In this document: piece after piece, positions 17,372-25,647 of the stretch
Position numbering within the stretch: position 1 is the first letter of the stretch
Layout of the letters: each line of letters starts with the position of its first letter
From: Alsobacter ponti
Lineage (GTDB): Bacteria > Pseudomonadota > Alphaproteobacteria > Rhizobiales > Beijerinckiaceae
Assembly (NCBI RefSeq): GCF_024294805.1
Contig: NZ_JANCLU010000001.1
Span: forward strand, 1-64,000
Direction of reading: 5' to 3'
Length of the DNA stretch: 64,000 nt
The notes under the pieces: generated by a model
Told to the model about the DNA's origin: nothing
Database searches by the model: none
What the model saw: only the letters and a program-made list of their open reading frames with translations
Made by a program: the position numbers and the translations under genes

Positions 17372-17920
17372 ATGCAGGCCTGGATCGAGGTTCTGAAGGC
17401 CGCCGACGCGGCGGCGCGCTGGCACGTTCACGACCGCCGCAAGGGCGCCGCGAAGGAGCCCTACATCAACCACCTGCTGGAAGTGGCGCGGCTAGTAACG
17501 GAGGCGACGAAGGGCGCGGACCCCGAGCTCGTCGTCGCGGCGCTGCTGCACGACGCCGTCGAGGATCAGCAGGTGCCGCCCGAGATGATCACCGCGCATT
17601 TCAACCAGGGCGTCACCGACCTGGTGCTTGAAGTGACGGACGACAAAAGCCTCGACAAGGCAGAGCGCAAGCGCCTTCAGGTCGAGAACGCGCCCCGCAA
17701 GTCTCCGCGCGCCGCCATCCTCAAGCTCGCCGACAAGACCAGCAATCTGCGGGCCGTGGCGCGCAGCCCGGGGGAGGACTGGTCGGTGGCGAGGCGGCTC
17801 GAGTACGTCGCCTGGGCGCGCCGGGTCGTCGAGGGACTGCCACAGGCCAACGGTTGGCTGAAGGGGGAGTTCGAGAAAGCGGCTGCGGCGGCCGAGGCCT
17901 CCGTCAAGCCGCTCGACTGA
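17372..17920 (+). CDS. HD-domain phosphohydrolase, small alarmone hydrolase-like
   Basis: A 182-residue cytoplasmic protein. The metal-binding HD signature is assembled from H34 (YINHLLEVARL), H60-D61 and the following E64-D65 (LLHDAVED), with a later Asp in LKLADKTSNLRAV. This order, and the KLADKTSN segment in particular, is typical of the (p)ppGpp hydrolase half of RelA/SpoT and of short Mesh1-like hydrolases. The protein has no synthetase, TGS or ACT domain. Removal of 3'-pyrophosphate from (p)ppGpp is the probable reaction, inferred from the motif set. The ATG at 17372 is supported by AAGGAGA. Confidence 0.85.
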   Translation: MQAWIEVLKAADAAARWHVHDRRKGAAKEPYINHLLEVARLVTEATKGADPELVVAALLHDAVEDQQVPPEMITAHFNQGVTDLVLEVTDDKSLDKAERKRLQVENAPRKSPRAAILKLADKTSNLRAVARSPGEDWSVARRLEYVAWARRVVEGLPQANGWLKGEFEKAAAAAEASVKPLD

Positions 17921-18053
17921 ACGCGGCGGGGGACGGCGAACGGGACTGGACGCCGGCCCTCGGCTCCCTTCATAGTTGAGGGGTCGAACCGGTCGCTGCC
18001 GGAATAACGACACGACTGCGCCGCCCTCGATGGCGGCGCAGGCTGCGACACAG

Positions 18054-18063
18054 ACAGGGAGGA
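18054..18063 (+). promoter_or_regulatory. ACAGGGAGGA leader motif of the YbhB-like gene
   Basis: This exact ten-base motif includes the ribosome-binding site and recurs before five other genes for exported or membrane proteins in the window (20116 on the minus strand; 26678, 31455, 34438 and 35930 on the plus strand). Confidence 0.7.
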
Positions 18064-18067
18064 CTGC

Positions 18068-18664
18068 ATGAGGACCTTGCTTCGGGGTCGCCTCGCGCCC
18101 ATCGCGCTGGCGGCCGGCTTCACCTGCGTCGGCATGGCCGCCTTGGCCCAGACGCCTGCGGCGGCTCCCGCCGCCCCCTTCACGCTCACCTCGCCGGACA
18201 TCAAGGATGGCCAGCCCATCGACAAGAAGTTCGCGGGGCCGCAATCGGCGCAGCTCCCGTGCGGCGGCGAGAATGTCTCCCCCGCGCTGAGCTGGTCGAA
18301 TCCGCCCGCCAACACCAAGAGCTTCGCGGTGATCGTGTTCGACTTCGAAGGCGGACGCGGCCCGGGCGTCGTGCACTGGATCGCCTACAACATCGCGCCG
18401 GACGTCACCGGCCTCGCCCAGGGCGAGGGCGGGGCGCCGTCGCCGAAGATGACCGGCGGCGTCAACGCCCGACAGACCAACGTGTATTTCGGCGGCTGCG
18501 GGCCCAACACGGACATGCCGCACCACTACATCTACAGCGTTTATGCGCTGGACGTGCCGAAGGACGAACTGCCGCCGGGCCTCACGCGCGACCAGTTCCT
18601 GGAAAAGGTGAAGGGGCGCGTGCTGAACCTCGTCAGCATCATCGGCTCCTACCGGCGCCCCTGA
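18068..18664 (+). CDS. YbhB/YbcL family (PEBP, Raf kinase inhibitor-like) exported protein
   Basis: A 198-residue protein with a Sec signal peptide cleaved after AALAQ (about residue 28). The PEBP core shows SPALSWSNPP, DFEGGRGPGVVHWIAYNI and, further on, HHYIYSVYALD. PEBP proteins bind phospholipid head groups or other small anions in a pocket formed around the Asp and His residues of these motifs; the bacterial role is unclear. It stands alone between the HD gene and a convergent gene. Confidence 0.88.
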   Translation: MRTLLRGRLAPIALAAGFTCVGMAALAQTPAAAPAAPFTLTSPDIKDGQPIDKKFAGPQSAQLPCGGENVSPALSWSNPPANTKSFAVIVFDFEGGRGPGVVHWIAYNIAPDVTGLAQGEGGAPSPKMTGGVNARQTNVYFGGCGPNTDMPHHYIYSVYALDVPKDELPPGLTRDQFLEKVKGRVLNLVSIIGSYRRP

Positions 18665-18679
18665 GGCCGCCGGAAGCGG

Positions 18680-18704
18680 CGCGCCGCCGGTCTCCGGCGG
18701 CGCG
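18680..18704. terminator. Hairpin between convergent genes
   Basis: A perfect 11-bp stem (CGCGCCGCCGG / CCGGCGGCGCG) with a TCT loop sits between the YbhB-like stop (18664) and the stop of the leftward membrane-anchored gene (18713). It is GC-rich with no clear T-run, probably acting as a two-way terminator. Confidence 0.55.
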
Positions 18705-18712
18705 TCCCGCGC

Positions 18713-19369
18713 TCACGGCCGCGACTCGCTCGGCCGGATGCGGGCGAGGTTGCCGTATTCGCCGGGCTCGACGAGTTCGTAGAAGCCGCTGAGCCGCAGC
18801 CGCACCAGGGCCGATTTCCCGGACTGGTTCTGCAGGTACCAGCCGTGCACGCCGGGGATCGGCGCCACCAGCGCGCCGTGCGACTGCGTGCCCGATTGCT
18901 GGATGTACTCGCGCACGATCGGCTTGGGATTGTTCGGCCCGGCGGGCGTTTCGCCGTGGAAGTCGAAATAGAACTCCTCCGGGTCGTCGACGCCGGCGAC
19001 CGTCATCGACCAGACCATCCGCGCCCCCTCGCGCATCCGGACCTTGTATTCGAGCTCGTAGCCGTTCGGCCCGGCGTCGGGGGAGCTCAGGGGGATCTCG
19101 ACGAGGTCCGAACGGAACGGCGCGTCGGTGGTCCAGACCGCCTCGACCGGGTTGTCGGGGGCGGTCGGGGCGTCCGCCGTCGGGGCCTGCGGCGCGCGCA
19201 GCAGCCCCGTCGCGCGGCCCAGGCCGGTCGGGTCGACGCCGAACTCGAACGGAAGCACGAACAGCACGGTCATCAGCGTCCCCAGGGCGAGGCTCGCCCC
19301 TGCCAGCGTCAGGGCCGCGCGGCGCGACAAAGGCCGGGGAGCGCCGGCGGTCCTGGGCGCGTCCGTCAT
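18713..19369 (-). CDS. Membrane-anchored periplasmic protein, partner of HupE/UreJ
   Basis: A 218-residue protein with one N-terminal membrane segment (about residues 20-45) and a periplasmic domain with the segments YELEYKVRMREGARMVW, EEFYFDFHGE and VHGWYLQNQSG. Proteins of this type, sometimes labelled transmembrane anchor proteins, accompany HupE/UreJ genes in other proteobacteria; I give this from memory of context, and no biochemical function is known. The ATG at 19369 overlaps the stop of the HupE gene (ATGA), so the two are translationally coupled and probably work in one complex. Confidence 0.75.
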   Translation of the reverse strand: MTDAPRTAGAPRPLSRRAALTLAGASLALGTLMTVLFVLPFEFGVDPTGLGRATGLLRAPQAPTADAPTAPDNPVEAVWTTDAPFRSDLVEIPLSSPDAGPNGYELEYKVRMREGARMVWSMTVAGVDDPEEFYFDFHGETPAGPNNPKPIVREYIQQSGTQSHGALVAPIPGVHGWYLQNQSGKSALVRLRLSGFYELVEPGEYGNLARIRPSESRP

Positions 19370-20106
19370 CGCGGTCCCCCCTCGGCGAGGCTCCACGCCG
19401 CGAGCTGGGTTTCCATCAGCACGACGCCTCCGATCATGATGAGCCCTCCGGCCACGACCCTCGCCCGCTGGAAGGAGGCGCTGGCCCGCCACGCTCCGAT
19501 TGCGGCGAGCATTGCGAGAAGGGCGGCGAGCTGGCCCGCCTCGACGCCGAGGTTGAAGCCGAGCAGGTTGGCGAGGCGCGCCGGACTGGCCGCCGACAGC
19601 TCCTGCAGCCGCGACGCCAGCCCGAGGCCGTGGACGAGGCCGAACAGGAACACCATCGCGATGACGTTCGGCCGCCGCCCGAACAGCGCCTCGACGCCGC
19701 CGATCGCATCGAACGCCATGTAGGCGACCGAGAAGCCGATGGCCGCGTCCACCAGGCTCGGGTCCACGCGCCAGCCGCCCCAGGCGGCGGCCAGCAGGGT
19801 GGCGCTGTGGCCCAGGCTGAATGCGGTCACCGCCGCGACGATGCGCGAGGCGCGGTCCAGCAGCATGACGATGCCGAAGAGGAAGAGCAGATGGTCGACC
19901 CCCGTCACCATGTGCTTCGCGCCGAGATAAAAGAACGCGAGGACGTGGCGTCCCCCCGTGCGGACGAAGGCGGCGTCCGAGTCGGCGACGCCGTGCGCCT
20001 GCGCGAGGCGGGTCAGCAGCGCCAGCGCGATCAAGACGATGGCGGCGACGGCCGCGGGGCGCATGCCGCCGGCCATCCGGTGTCGCAACGCAAGGTGCGG
20101 CGTCAC
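19366..20106 (-). CDS. HupE/UreJ family protein, probable nickel/cobalt permease
   Basis: A 246-residue inner-membrane protein with a signal-like first segment ending AQAHGVADSD, then about six membrane segments. Family histidines are conserved in MVTGVDHLLFLFGI, AFSLGHSATLL and FGLVHGLGLASR, which in HupE/UreJ relatives are associated with Ni2+ or Co2+ passage. The start is the GTG at 20106, seen from the strong site GGGAGGAG eight bases upstream; the frame stays open further upstream but with no better start. It is divergent from the metal-transport run that begins at 20281, which supports a transition-metal role. Confidence 0.85.
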   Translation of the reverse strand: MTPHLALRHRMAGGMRPAAVAAIVLIALALLTRLAQAHGVADSDAAFVRTGGRHVLAFFYLGAKHMVTGVDHLLFLFGIVMLLDRASRIVAAVTAFSLGHSATLLAAAWGGWRVDPSLVDAAIGFSVAYMAFDAIGGVEALFGRRPNVIAMVFLFGLVHGLGLASRLQELSAASPARLANLLGFNLGVEAGQLAALLAMLAAIGAWRASASFQRARVVAGGLIMIGGVVLMETQLAAWSLAEGGPR

Positions 20107-20115
20107 GGGCAAGGC

Positions 20116-20125
20116 TCCTCCCTGT
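20116..20125 (-). promoter_or_regulatory. ACAGGGAGGA leader motif of the HupE gene
   Basis: An exact copy, on the minus strand, of the shared leader motif. It fixes the GTG at 20106 as the start codon. Confidence 0.7.
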
Positions 20126-20280
20126 CGGTCCGCGCGTCTTGGCGACGTCGGCGCGGCTTTCGCGCAGAATGCCCGCCAAGATTGGGCTTGTCGACGGTCC
20201 ATCTTCTGTTGTGCGAACCGTACGGCTTGATACCATCGGTTCCGAACCCGGAGCGAACCGGGACCGGCAGGGAGGTGAAG

Positions 20281-21186
20281 ATGCGTGCTCCATGGCGCGA
20301 CCGTCGCGGCCGCGTGTCGTGGGTCAAGGCGGCGGCGCTGGCCGTGGTCTGCGTGCCGGGCCTGTCGATGGTCCACGACTGGACGTCGGGCGGGTTCGGG
20401 CCGCTGCCGTTCATCGGTCTCGTCTACTGGTCCGGCGTCTGGGCGGTGGGGCTCATCCTGCTCACGCTCGCCGTCACGCCGGCCCGCGCTCTCTTTCGCG
20501 CCCCGTGGCTGATTGACGCACGCCGCATCTTCGGCGTGGCGACGCTGGTCTACACGCTCGTCCACGTGGCGGCCTTCGCAGGCCTCTACAAATGGGACTG
20601 GCCCGCCGTGCTGCGGCAGACCTTCACCCGGCCGTCGCTGCTGGTGGCCACCGCCTCGCTGATCGGGCTGATCGCCTTGGGGGCCACCTCGTCGGACGCC
20701 GCGGTCCAGCGGCTCGGCGGGCGGGCCTGGAACCGGCTCCACCGCGCCAACTATGCCGTCAGCATCCTCGCCCTCGCGCATTTTCTGCTGTCCCCAGGCA
20801 TTTTCGGCCTTCAATACAGCCTCACCGGACTGCTGTTCTGGCTTCTCGCCTGGCGAGTGCTGGACCGGCGGGCGGGCGCGCGGACGCCGCTCGCCTTGGC
20901 GGGCCTGACGGTCGCCGCGACCCTGTTCGTGGTGGCGCTGGAGATCGCCTGGCTGCTTGTCTGGCAGGACCAGCCGCCCGGCGAGACGATCGAGACCATC
21001 TTCTCGCTCGAGGATGAGGTGGCCCCTCCGTGGGTGGTGCTGGCGAGCGGGCTGGCGGTCATGGTCCTCGCGGCGGCCTGGGCGGCGGGCTCGAAAAGGC
21101 TCGCGGCAGGCGAGCCCGGCGTGTCGGGAAAAGCGGCTTTGCGCATTTTACCGGGAAAACGCTCTTTCCTCCGGCGCGAACCGTGA
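20281..21186 (+). CDS. Ferric reductase-like/MsrQ-like heme membrane protein
   Basis: A 301-residue polytopic protein with six to seven membrane segments. Candidate heme ligands are the His of LVYTLVHVAAFAGLYKW and the two of NRLHRANYAVSILALAHFLL, the arrangement of the ferric-reductase-like transmembrane domain found in MsrQ (YedZ), which passes electrons from quinone to periplasmic MsrP. No msrP lies nearby, and the C-terminal extension of about 90 residues (two more membrane segments) is beyond a standard MsrQ. Its place at the head of a metal-uptake run suggests electron supply to metal reduction, which is inference. The start at 20281 has GGGAGG upstream. Confidence 0.75.
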   Translation: MRAPWRDRRGRVSWVKAAALAVVCVPGLSMVHDWTSGGFGPLPFIGLVYWSGVWAVGLILLTLAVTPARALFRAPWLIDARRIFGVATLVYTLVHVAAFAGLYKWDWPAVLRQTFTRPSLLVATASLIGLIALGATSSDAAVQRLGGRAWNRLHRANYAVSILALAHFLLSPGIFGLQYSLTGLLFWLLAWRVLDRRAGARTPLALAGLTVAATLFVVALEIAWLLVWQDQPPGETIETIFSLEDEVAPPWVVLASGLAVMVLAAAWAAGSKRLAAGEPGVSGKAALRILPGKRSFLRREP

Positions 21187-21236
21187 TCTAGGATTGAAAC
21201 ACAAGAACAAACGGCGCGGGCCGGCAAGGAACAGGG

Positions 21237-21596
21237 ATGGTTGAAGCGCTCACCCGAGGGCGTCCGACGGGCGTCCGAGGCATCGCGATCTCGTGCGCGA
21301 TCGCCGCTGGCTGGTTGCTCGCCCAGACGGGCGGCGCGGCGGCCCATTCTCCGCTTCTGAGCTGCTTCGACAACGACGACGGCACCGTGACGTGCGAGGC
21401 CGGCTACAGCGACGGCGCGTCCTCCGCGGGCCAGACAGTGCGCGTGCGCGAGGCTAGCAACCGGCTGATTCTGGAGTCCGTGTTCGGAAGCGACGGCACG
21501 TTCAGCTTCAAGAAGCCCGAGGTAAGCTTCGTGGTGGAGTTCATCGGGGATTCCTCGCACTTCGTGTCGTTCGACGGCGAGGATCTGGCCAAATGA
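21237..21596 (+). CDS. Small exported NikL-like protein
   Basis: A 119-residue protein with a signal peptide cleaved near GGAAA-HSP, leaving a mature N-terminal histidine. The mature part (HSPLLSCFDNDDGTVTCEAG, then YSDGASSAGQ and DGTFSFKKPEVSF) resembles the small NikL/CbiL-type periplasmic component of nickel transporters: a short beta-sandwich beginning with His and carrying a YSDG..AG.. segment. Two Cys could form a disulfide. Resemblance is by motif memory and moderate. The next gene is a DUF4198 protein, the usual partner class. Confidence 0.65.
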   Translation: MVEALTRGRPTGVRGIAISCAIAAGWLLAQTGGAAAHSPLLSCFDNDDGTVTCEAGYSDGASSAGQTVRVREASNRLILESVFGSDGTFSFKKPEVSFVVEFIGDSSHFVSFDGEDLAK

Positions 21597-21673
21597 ACCG
21601 GCGGCGCTCGCCGGCGGGAACGAAAAGCTGACCCGCGCGACGGGCGGGACGCGGCAGGGAGGACAGGGCGACG

Positions 21674-22507
21674 ATGACGGGGCGGGGGAGATTTGCGTTC
21701 GTCGTGGCGGCGCTGCTGGCCGCCGGTGGGCCGGCTTCGGCCCACTTCCTGCTGCTCTACCCGGGCGACGCGGCGCGCATGCCGGGCGGAGCGATCGAGC
21801 TGCTGATCGCCTTCGCCCATCCGTTTCCCGGCGCGCCCATGATGGAGCTGGAGAAGCCGCCCGGCTTCTACGTGGTGCGCCAGCGCGGGGCCGAAGCGAA
21901 GCCCGAAAAGATCGACCTGACCCGCTTCCTGCAGCGGATCGACTTCATGGGCACGGACGAAAAGTCCGCCGCGGCCTACAGGGCGGCGCTGCCCCGGCAG
22001 GAGTTCCGCTCCACGGGCGACTACGTCTTCGTCGTCGAGCCGGCGCCGTTCTACGAGGCGACGGAGGACAAGTACATCCAGCAGTTCACCAAGACGGTGG
22101 TCAATATCGGTGGCGTGCCCGGCAACTGGGACCAGGACGTCCATTTGCCGGCCGAGATCAGGCCGCTCGCCAAGCCCTATGCCAACTGGACCGGCGGCGT
22201 GTTCAGCGGCGTCGTGCTGTCCGACGGCAAGCCCGCGCCGTTCGCCGAGATCGAGGTGCAGTACATGAACCGCGATCCGGACCTCGCGGCCGCACGGTGG
22301 CAGGGCGAGCCGAAGGTGAAGCTGCCGCATCCGGCGTTCGAGACCGTGAGCCTGCGCTCGGACGCGGCCGGCGTGTTCACCATCGGCCTGCCGAAGGCGG
22401 GCTGGTGGGGCATCGCGGCGCTGGCGGTCGGGCCGGAGACCACGTTCCAGGGCAAGCGGCTTTCCCAGGACGCGGTGCTCTGGGTGCAGGCCCGGGACAT
22501 GAAATAG
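21674..22507 (+). CDS. DUF4198 domain periplasmic protein (NikK-like)
   Basis: A 277-residue protein with a signal peptide ending near PASA-HFLLLYPG, so the mature protein begins with His, as expected for DUF4198 metal-binding proteins. It has two beta-rich parts: the first around AFAHPFPGAPMMELEKPPGF, the second a carboxypeptidase-regulatory-like segment (VFSGVVLSDGKPAPFAEIEV, then VFTIGLPKAGWWGIAAL). DUF4198 members include the NikK component of nickel transporters. It probably captures a transition metal in the periplasm for the ABC system encoded downstream. Confidence 0.8.
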   Translation: MTGRGRFAFVVAALLAAGGPASAHFLLLYPGDAARMPGGAIELLIAFAHPFPGAPMMELEKPPGFYVVRQRGAEAKPEKIDLTRFLQRIDFMGTDEKSAAAYRAALPRQEFRSTGDYVFVVEPAPFYEATEDKYIQQFTKTVVNIGGVPGNWDQDVHLPAEIRPLAKPYANWTGGVFSGVVLSDGKPAPFAEIEVQYMNRDPDLAAARWQGEPKVKLPHPAFETVSLRSDAAGVFTIGLPKAGWWGIAALAVGPETTFQGKRLSQDAVLWVQARDMK

Positions 22508-22516
22508 GTGGCGCGG

Positions 22517-23134
22517 ATGGCGACGATCCCGGCAGTCAACGCGCGCACGCTCGACAGGCGCGAGACGCTGTTCGTGGCGCTCGCGCTGGCCGTGGCCATG
22601 CTGGGGACGGGCGGCTTCGCCCTGCTGCGCGCGACGGGCGGTCCCCGTCCGCCCGAGTTGCTCGATTGGCAGGTGAGCGCGTTCCGCGACCTCGGGCCGG
22701 ACGACCAGGCGATCCATTCCTCGCTGTCCGTCGCCGCCGAGGAGATCGGTGGGCTCAACTTCGATTTCGGCGACTGGCCGAAGCCGGAGGAACTGGACAA
22801 GCTGCTGATCCCGCCTTTCTACAAGGACGATTTCTGGGAGCAGCATGGCCGCGTACAGTGGCGGCAGCTCAACGCCGCCGACTTCAACCGGGGCGGCGAC
22901 ACGTCCTATCTCGGCGTCGGGGGATCGGCGCCCGGCCAGTCGGCCTACCTGCTGATCTTCCGCCATCGCCATATCGGCTCGGCCTACACCAACCAGACGG
23001 AAATCTGGGTGCACCGGGACGTCAATGTCGGGGAGCCGGACGGCTACCGCGCCGAGGCCCTCGCCAAGGCCGGCTGGCGGCAGGTCGTGGCCTATCGGGG
23101 CGCCGACGAGGCCGAACATCAGAAAGGACATTGA
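22517..23134 (+). CDS. Membrane-anchored protein of a metal ABC transporter operon
   Basis: A 205-residue protein with a single N-terminal membrane segment (FVALALAVAMLGTGGFALL) and a periplasmic domain that includes FNRGGDTSYLGVGG, LIFRHRHIGSAY and VAYRGADEAEHQKGH, His-rich for its length. I believe it matches an uncharacterised family (possibly DUF6162) seen beside zinc-type ABC transporters, but cannot confirm it. The ATG at 22517 is preferred over the GTG at 22508 because AGGTGG lies just before it. It is followed two bases after its stop by the binding-protein gene. Confidence 0.7.
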   Translation: MATIPAVNARTLDRRETLFVALALAVAMLGTGGFALLRATGGPRPPELLDWQVSAFRDLGPDDQAIHSSLSVAAEEIGGLNFDFGDWPKPEELDKLLIPPFYKDDFWEQHGRVQWRQLNAADFNRGGDTSYLGVGGSAPGQSAYLLIFRHRHIGSAYTNQTEIWVHRDVNVGEPDGYRAEALAKAGWRQVVAYRGADEAEHQKGH

Positions 23135-23135
23135 G

Positions 23136-24059
23136 GTGGCGACGACCGTCCTTTCAAGACGCATGGCTCTCGGCGGCCTCGCCTCGGCCGCGGCGCTCGC
23201 GGCCGCCGGGGCGCGGGCGCAGGCCAAGCGCCTGCGCATCGGCGTGACGCTGCACCCCTATTACAGCTTCGTCGCCAACGTGGTCGGCGACGGCGCCGAG
23301 ATCGTGCCGATCGTGCCCGCCGAGGCGAACCCGCACGGCTACCAGCCGCAGCCGGAGGACATCAAGCGGGCCATGACCCTCGACGTGCTCGTCGTGAACG
23401 GCATCGGCCACGACGAGTGGGTGTTCAAGATCATCGAGGCGGCCGGTCGCAAGGACAATCTGCCGCTGATCTGGGCCAACGCCTCGGTCGCGCTGATCCC
23501 GATCGGCGGCGACAACGGGGCCGAGAAGGTGGTGAACCCGCACACCTTCATCGCCACCACCGCGGCCATCCAGCAGGTCTACGAGATCGCCCGCCGGCTC
23601 GGCGAGATCGACCCGCCCTCCGCGGCGCGCTATCGCGCCTCGGCGCGCGACTACGCCAACCGCTTGCGCAAGCTGCGGGCCGACTTCATGCAGCGCATGC
23701 CGGCGCACGCCAAGGCGGATTTCCGCTGCGCCACGATGCACGCCGGCTACGACTATCTGTTCCAGGAACTCGGGTTGAAGATCACCGCCGTCGTTGAGCC
23801 GAGGCACGGCGTCAACCCGACCGCGCGCCAGTTCGCCCAGACGCTCGCGGACATCCGCGCCGCCAACATCAACATCCTCTTCGCCGAAAAATACTTCGGC
23901 GAAAGCAGCCTCGCCGAGACGGTCCAGCGCGAGACCGGCGTCAAGGTGTTCACGCTGTCCCACATCACCGACGGGCCGTTCACGCCGGAGAAATTCGAGG
24001 TCGAGATGGCGGAGAACCTGGCGACGATCGAGCGCGCCATGCAGGCGGTGGGCCCATGA
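23136..24059 (+). CDS. Metal ABC transporter solute-binding protein, ZnuA/TroA type
   Basis: A 307-residue cluster A-I binding protein. The N-terminus VLSRRMALGGLASAAALAAA carries a twin-arginine-like signal. Likely metal ligands are the His of VTLHPYYSFV, the His of VVNPHTFIA, the His of ATMHAGYDYLF and the acidic residue of NILFAEKYFG, giving a typical three-His plus Asp/Glu site. There is no His-rich loop as in many ZnuA proteins. The start is the GTG at 23136 with AAAGGA eight bases upstream. It overlaps the ATPase gene by four bases. Zn2+ or Mn2+ is usual for the family; nickel-type neighbours leave the metal open. Confidence 0.88.
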   Translation: MATTVLSRRMALGGLASAAALAAAGARAQAKRLRIGVTLHPYYSFVANVVGDGAEIVPIVPAEANPHGYQPQPEDIKRAMTLDVLVVNGIGHDEWVFKIIEAAGRKDNLPLIWANASVALIPIGGDNGAEKVVNPHTFIATTAAIQQVYEIARRLGEIDPPSAARYRASARDYANRLRKLRADFMQRMPAHAKADFRCATMHAGYDYLFQELGLKITAVVEPRHGVNPTARQFAQTLADIRAANINILFAEKYFGESSLAETVQRETGVKVFTLSHITDGPFTPEKFEVEMAENLATIERAMQAVGP

Positions 24060-24742
24060 CGAAGGGACCGCATGTCAGCATCCGAAACCTCAGCGTCCGG
24101 CTCGGCGGCGTGCAGGTGCTCGCGGGGATCGACCTCGACGCCGCGCCGGGGCGCGTCCACTGCGTCGTCGGGCCGAACGGCGGCGGCAAGACGACGCTGC
24201 TGCGCGCGCTACTCGGCCAGATGCCCTATGACGGCGAGATCGCCTTCGAGGGAGAGCCGGGCTTCGTCACCGGCTACGCCCCGCAGTCGCTGGACCTCGA
24301 CCGCTCGCTGCCGCTGACGGTGAACGACCTGATGGCGCTGATGGGGCAGCGCCGGCCGGCATTCCTCGGCCGCGCCCGGGCGACGGCGCAGGTGCAGGAC
24401 GCGGCGCTCGGCCGGCTCGGGCTGGCTGGCAAGGGCGAGCGTCTGTTCGGCGTTCTCTCCGGCGGGGAGCGCCAGCGCATGCTGTTCGCGCAGGCGCTCG
24501 CGCCCATGCCCGACCTGCTGGTGATGGACGAGCCGACCTCCAACATGGACGAGGCCGGGGCGCGGCTGGTCGAATCCATCGTGCGGGACCTGCGCGCGCA
24601 GGGCTCGACGATCCTGTGGGTCAACCACGACTGGGAGCAGGTGCGCCGGGTCGCCGACGACGTCACGCTGCTGCGCGGGCGCGTCGCGGCGCGCGGCGCG
24701 CCGGCGCAGGTGCTGGAACGTGTGGCGGGAGAGCCGGCATGA
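24056..24742 (+). CDS. Metal ABC transporter ATP-binding protein, ZnuC type
   Basis: A 228-residue ATPase. Walker A is GPNGGGKTT (near residue 40), the Q-loop is in YAPQSLDLDR, the signature is LSGGERQRML, Walker B is LLVMDEPTSNMD and the H-loop is WVNHDWEQVRR. The size and the PQ..D..(F/L)P(L/I)(T/S)V region fit the zinc/manganese class. Its ATG overlaps the binding-protein stop, and its stop overlaps the permease start (ATGA at both ends), a tightly coupled operon. Confidence 0.92.
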   Translation: MTKGPHVSIRNLSVRLGGVQVLAGIDLDAAPGRVHCVVGPNGGGKTTLLRALLGQMPYDGEIAFEGEPGFVTGYAPQSLDLDRSLPLTVNDLMALMGQRRPAFLGRARATAQVQDAALGRLGLAGKGERLFGVLSGGERQRMLFAQALAPMPDLLVMDEPTSNMDEAGARLVESIVRDLRAQGSTILWVNHDWEQVRRVADDVTLLRGRVAARGAPAQVLERVAGEPA

Positions 24743-25647
24743 GCCCTGTCTACGACGCGCTGCGCGCCCTCATGGAATGGCTCGCCGGCCACGGCGCGCT
24801 GCCCAACGCCTTTTTCCTGCAATTCGTCGCCAACGCCGTCATGGCCTCGCTGCTGATCGGCCCGCTGCTCGGCGTGCTCGGCACGATGGTGGTGGTGAAG
24901 CGGATGGCGTTCTTCAGCCAGGCCATCGGCAACGCGGCCCTCACTGGGGTGAGCATCGGCGTGCTGCTGGGCGAGTCGAACACCTCTCCCTACATCTCGA
25001 TGTTCGGCTTCTGCCTGATCTTCGGCGTCGTGCTCCGCTACACCCAGCAGCGCACCAGCCTCTCCAGCGACGTGCTGATCGGCGTGTTCCTGTCCATCTC
25101 GCTGGCGATCGGCGCGTCGCTCCTGCTGTTCGTGTCGGCGCGCATGAACACGCACGTGCTGGAAAACATCATGTTCGGGTCGATCCTCACCGTGAACTAC
25201 GGCGACCTCGACCTGCTCGGCGTCGTGTTCTTCATCTGCATGACGCTGGGCGGAACCTTCTACAACCAGATGCTGCTCGGCAGCATCAGCCCCAGCCTGG
25301 CCGAGGTCCGCGGAGCGCAAGTGCGCGTGCTGGAGTACGCGTTCGTCGTCCTGATCACCATCGTCACCGTGGCCTGCGTAAAGATCGTCGGAGCGGTGCT
25401 GGTGGAGGCGCTGCTGGTGGTGCCGGCCGCGGCGGCGCGCAATGTCAGCCGCTCGCTGCGGGAGTTCGTGGGCTACAGCGTGCTGTTCTCCACCGCGTCC
25501 TGCATGCTCGGCATCGTGATGCCGATGCAGTTCAACATCCCGATCCCGTCGGGAGGCGCGATCATCCTCGTCGCCGCGGCGCTGTTCGCCGTGACGGCGG
25601 TGTTGCGCAACGCACTCGGCGGCTTCCGCGTCGCGAGGCCGGCATGA
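24739..25647 (+). CDS. Metal ABC transporter permease, ZnuB type
   Basis: A 302-residue polytopic permease with seven to nine hydrophobic segments and the ABC-3 family pattern: VVKRMAFFSQAIGNAALTG near the start, and VGAVLVEALLVVPAAAARN in the coupling region. It forms the membrane channel for the ZnuC-like ATPase and overlaps genes on both sides by four bases. Confidence 0.92.
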   Translation: MSPVYDALRALMEWLAGHGALPNAFFLQFVANAVMASLLIGPLLGVLGTMVVVKRMAFFSQAIGNAALTGVSIGVLLGESNTSPYISMFGFCLIFGVVLRYTQQRTSLSSDVLIGVFLSISLAIGASLLLFVSARMNTHVLENIMFGSILTVNYGDLDLLGVVFFICMTLGGTFYNQMLLGSISPSLAEVRGAQVRVLEYAFVVLITIVTVACVKIVGAVLVEALLVVPAAAARNVSRSLREFVGYSVLFSTASCMLGIVMPMQFNIPIPSGGAIILVAAALFAVTAVLRNALGGFRVARPA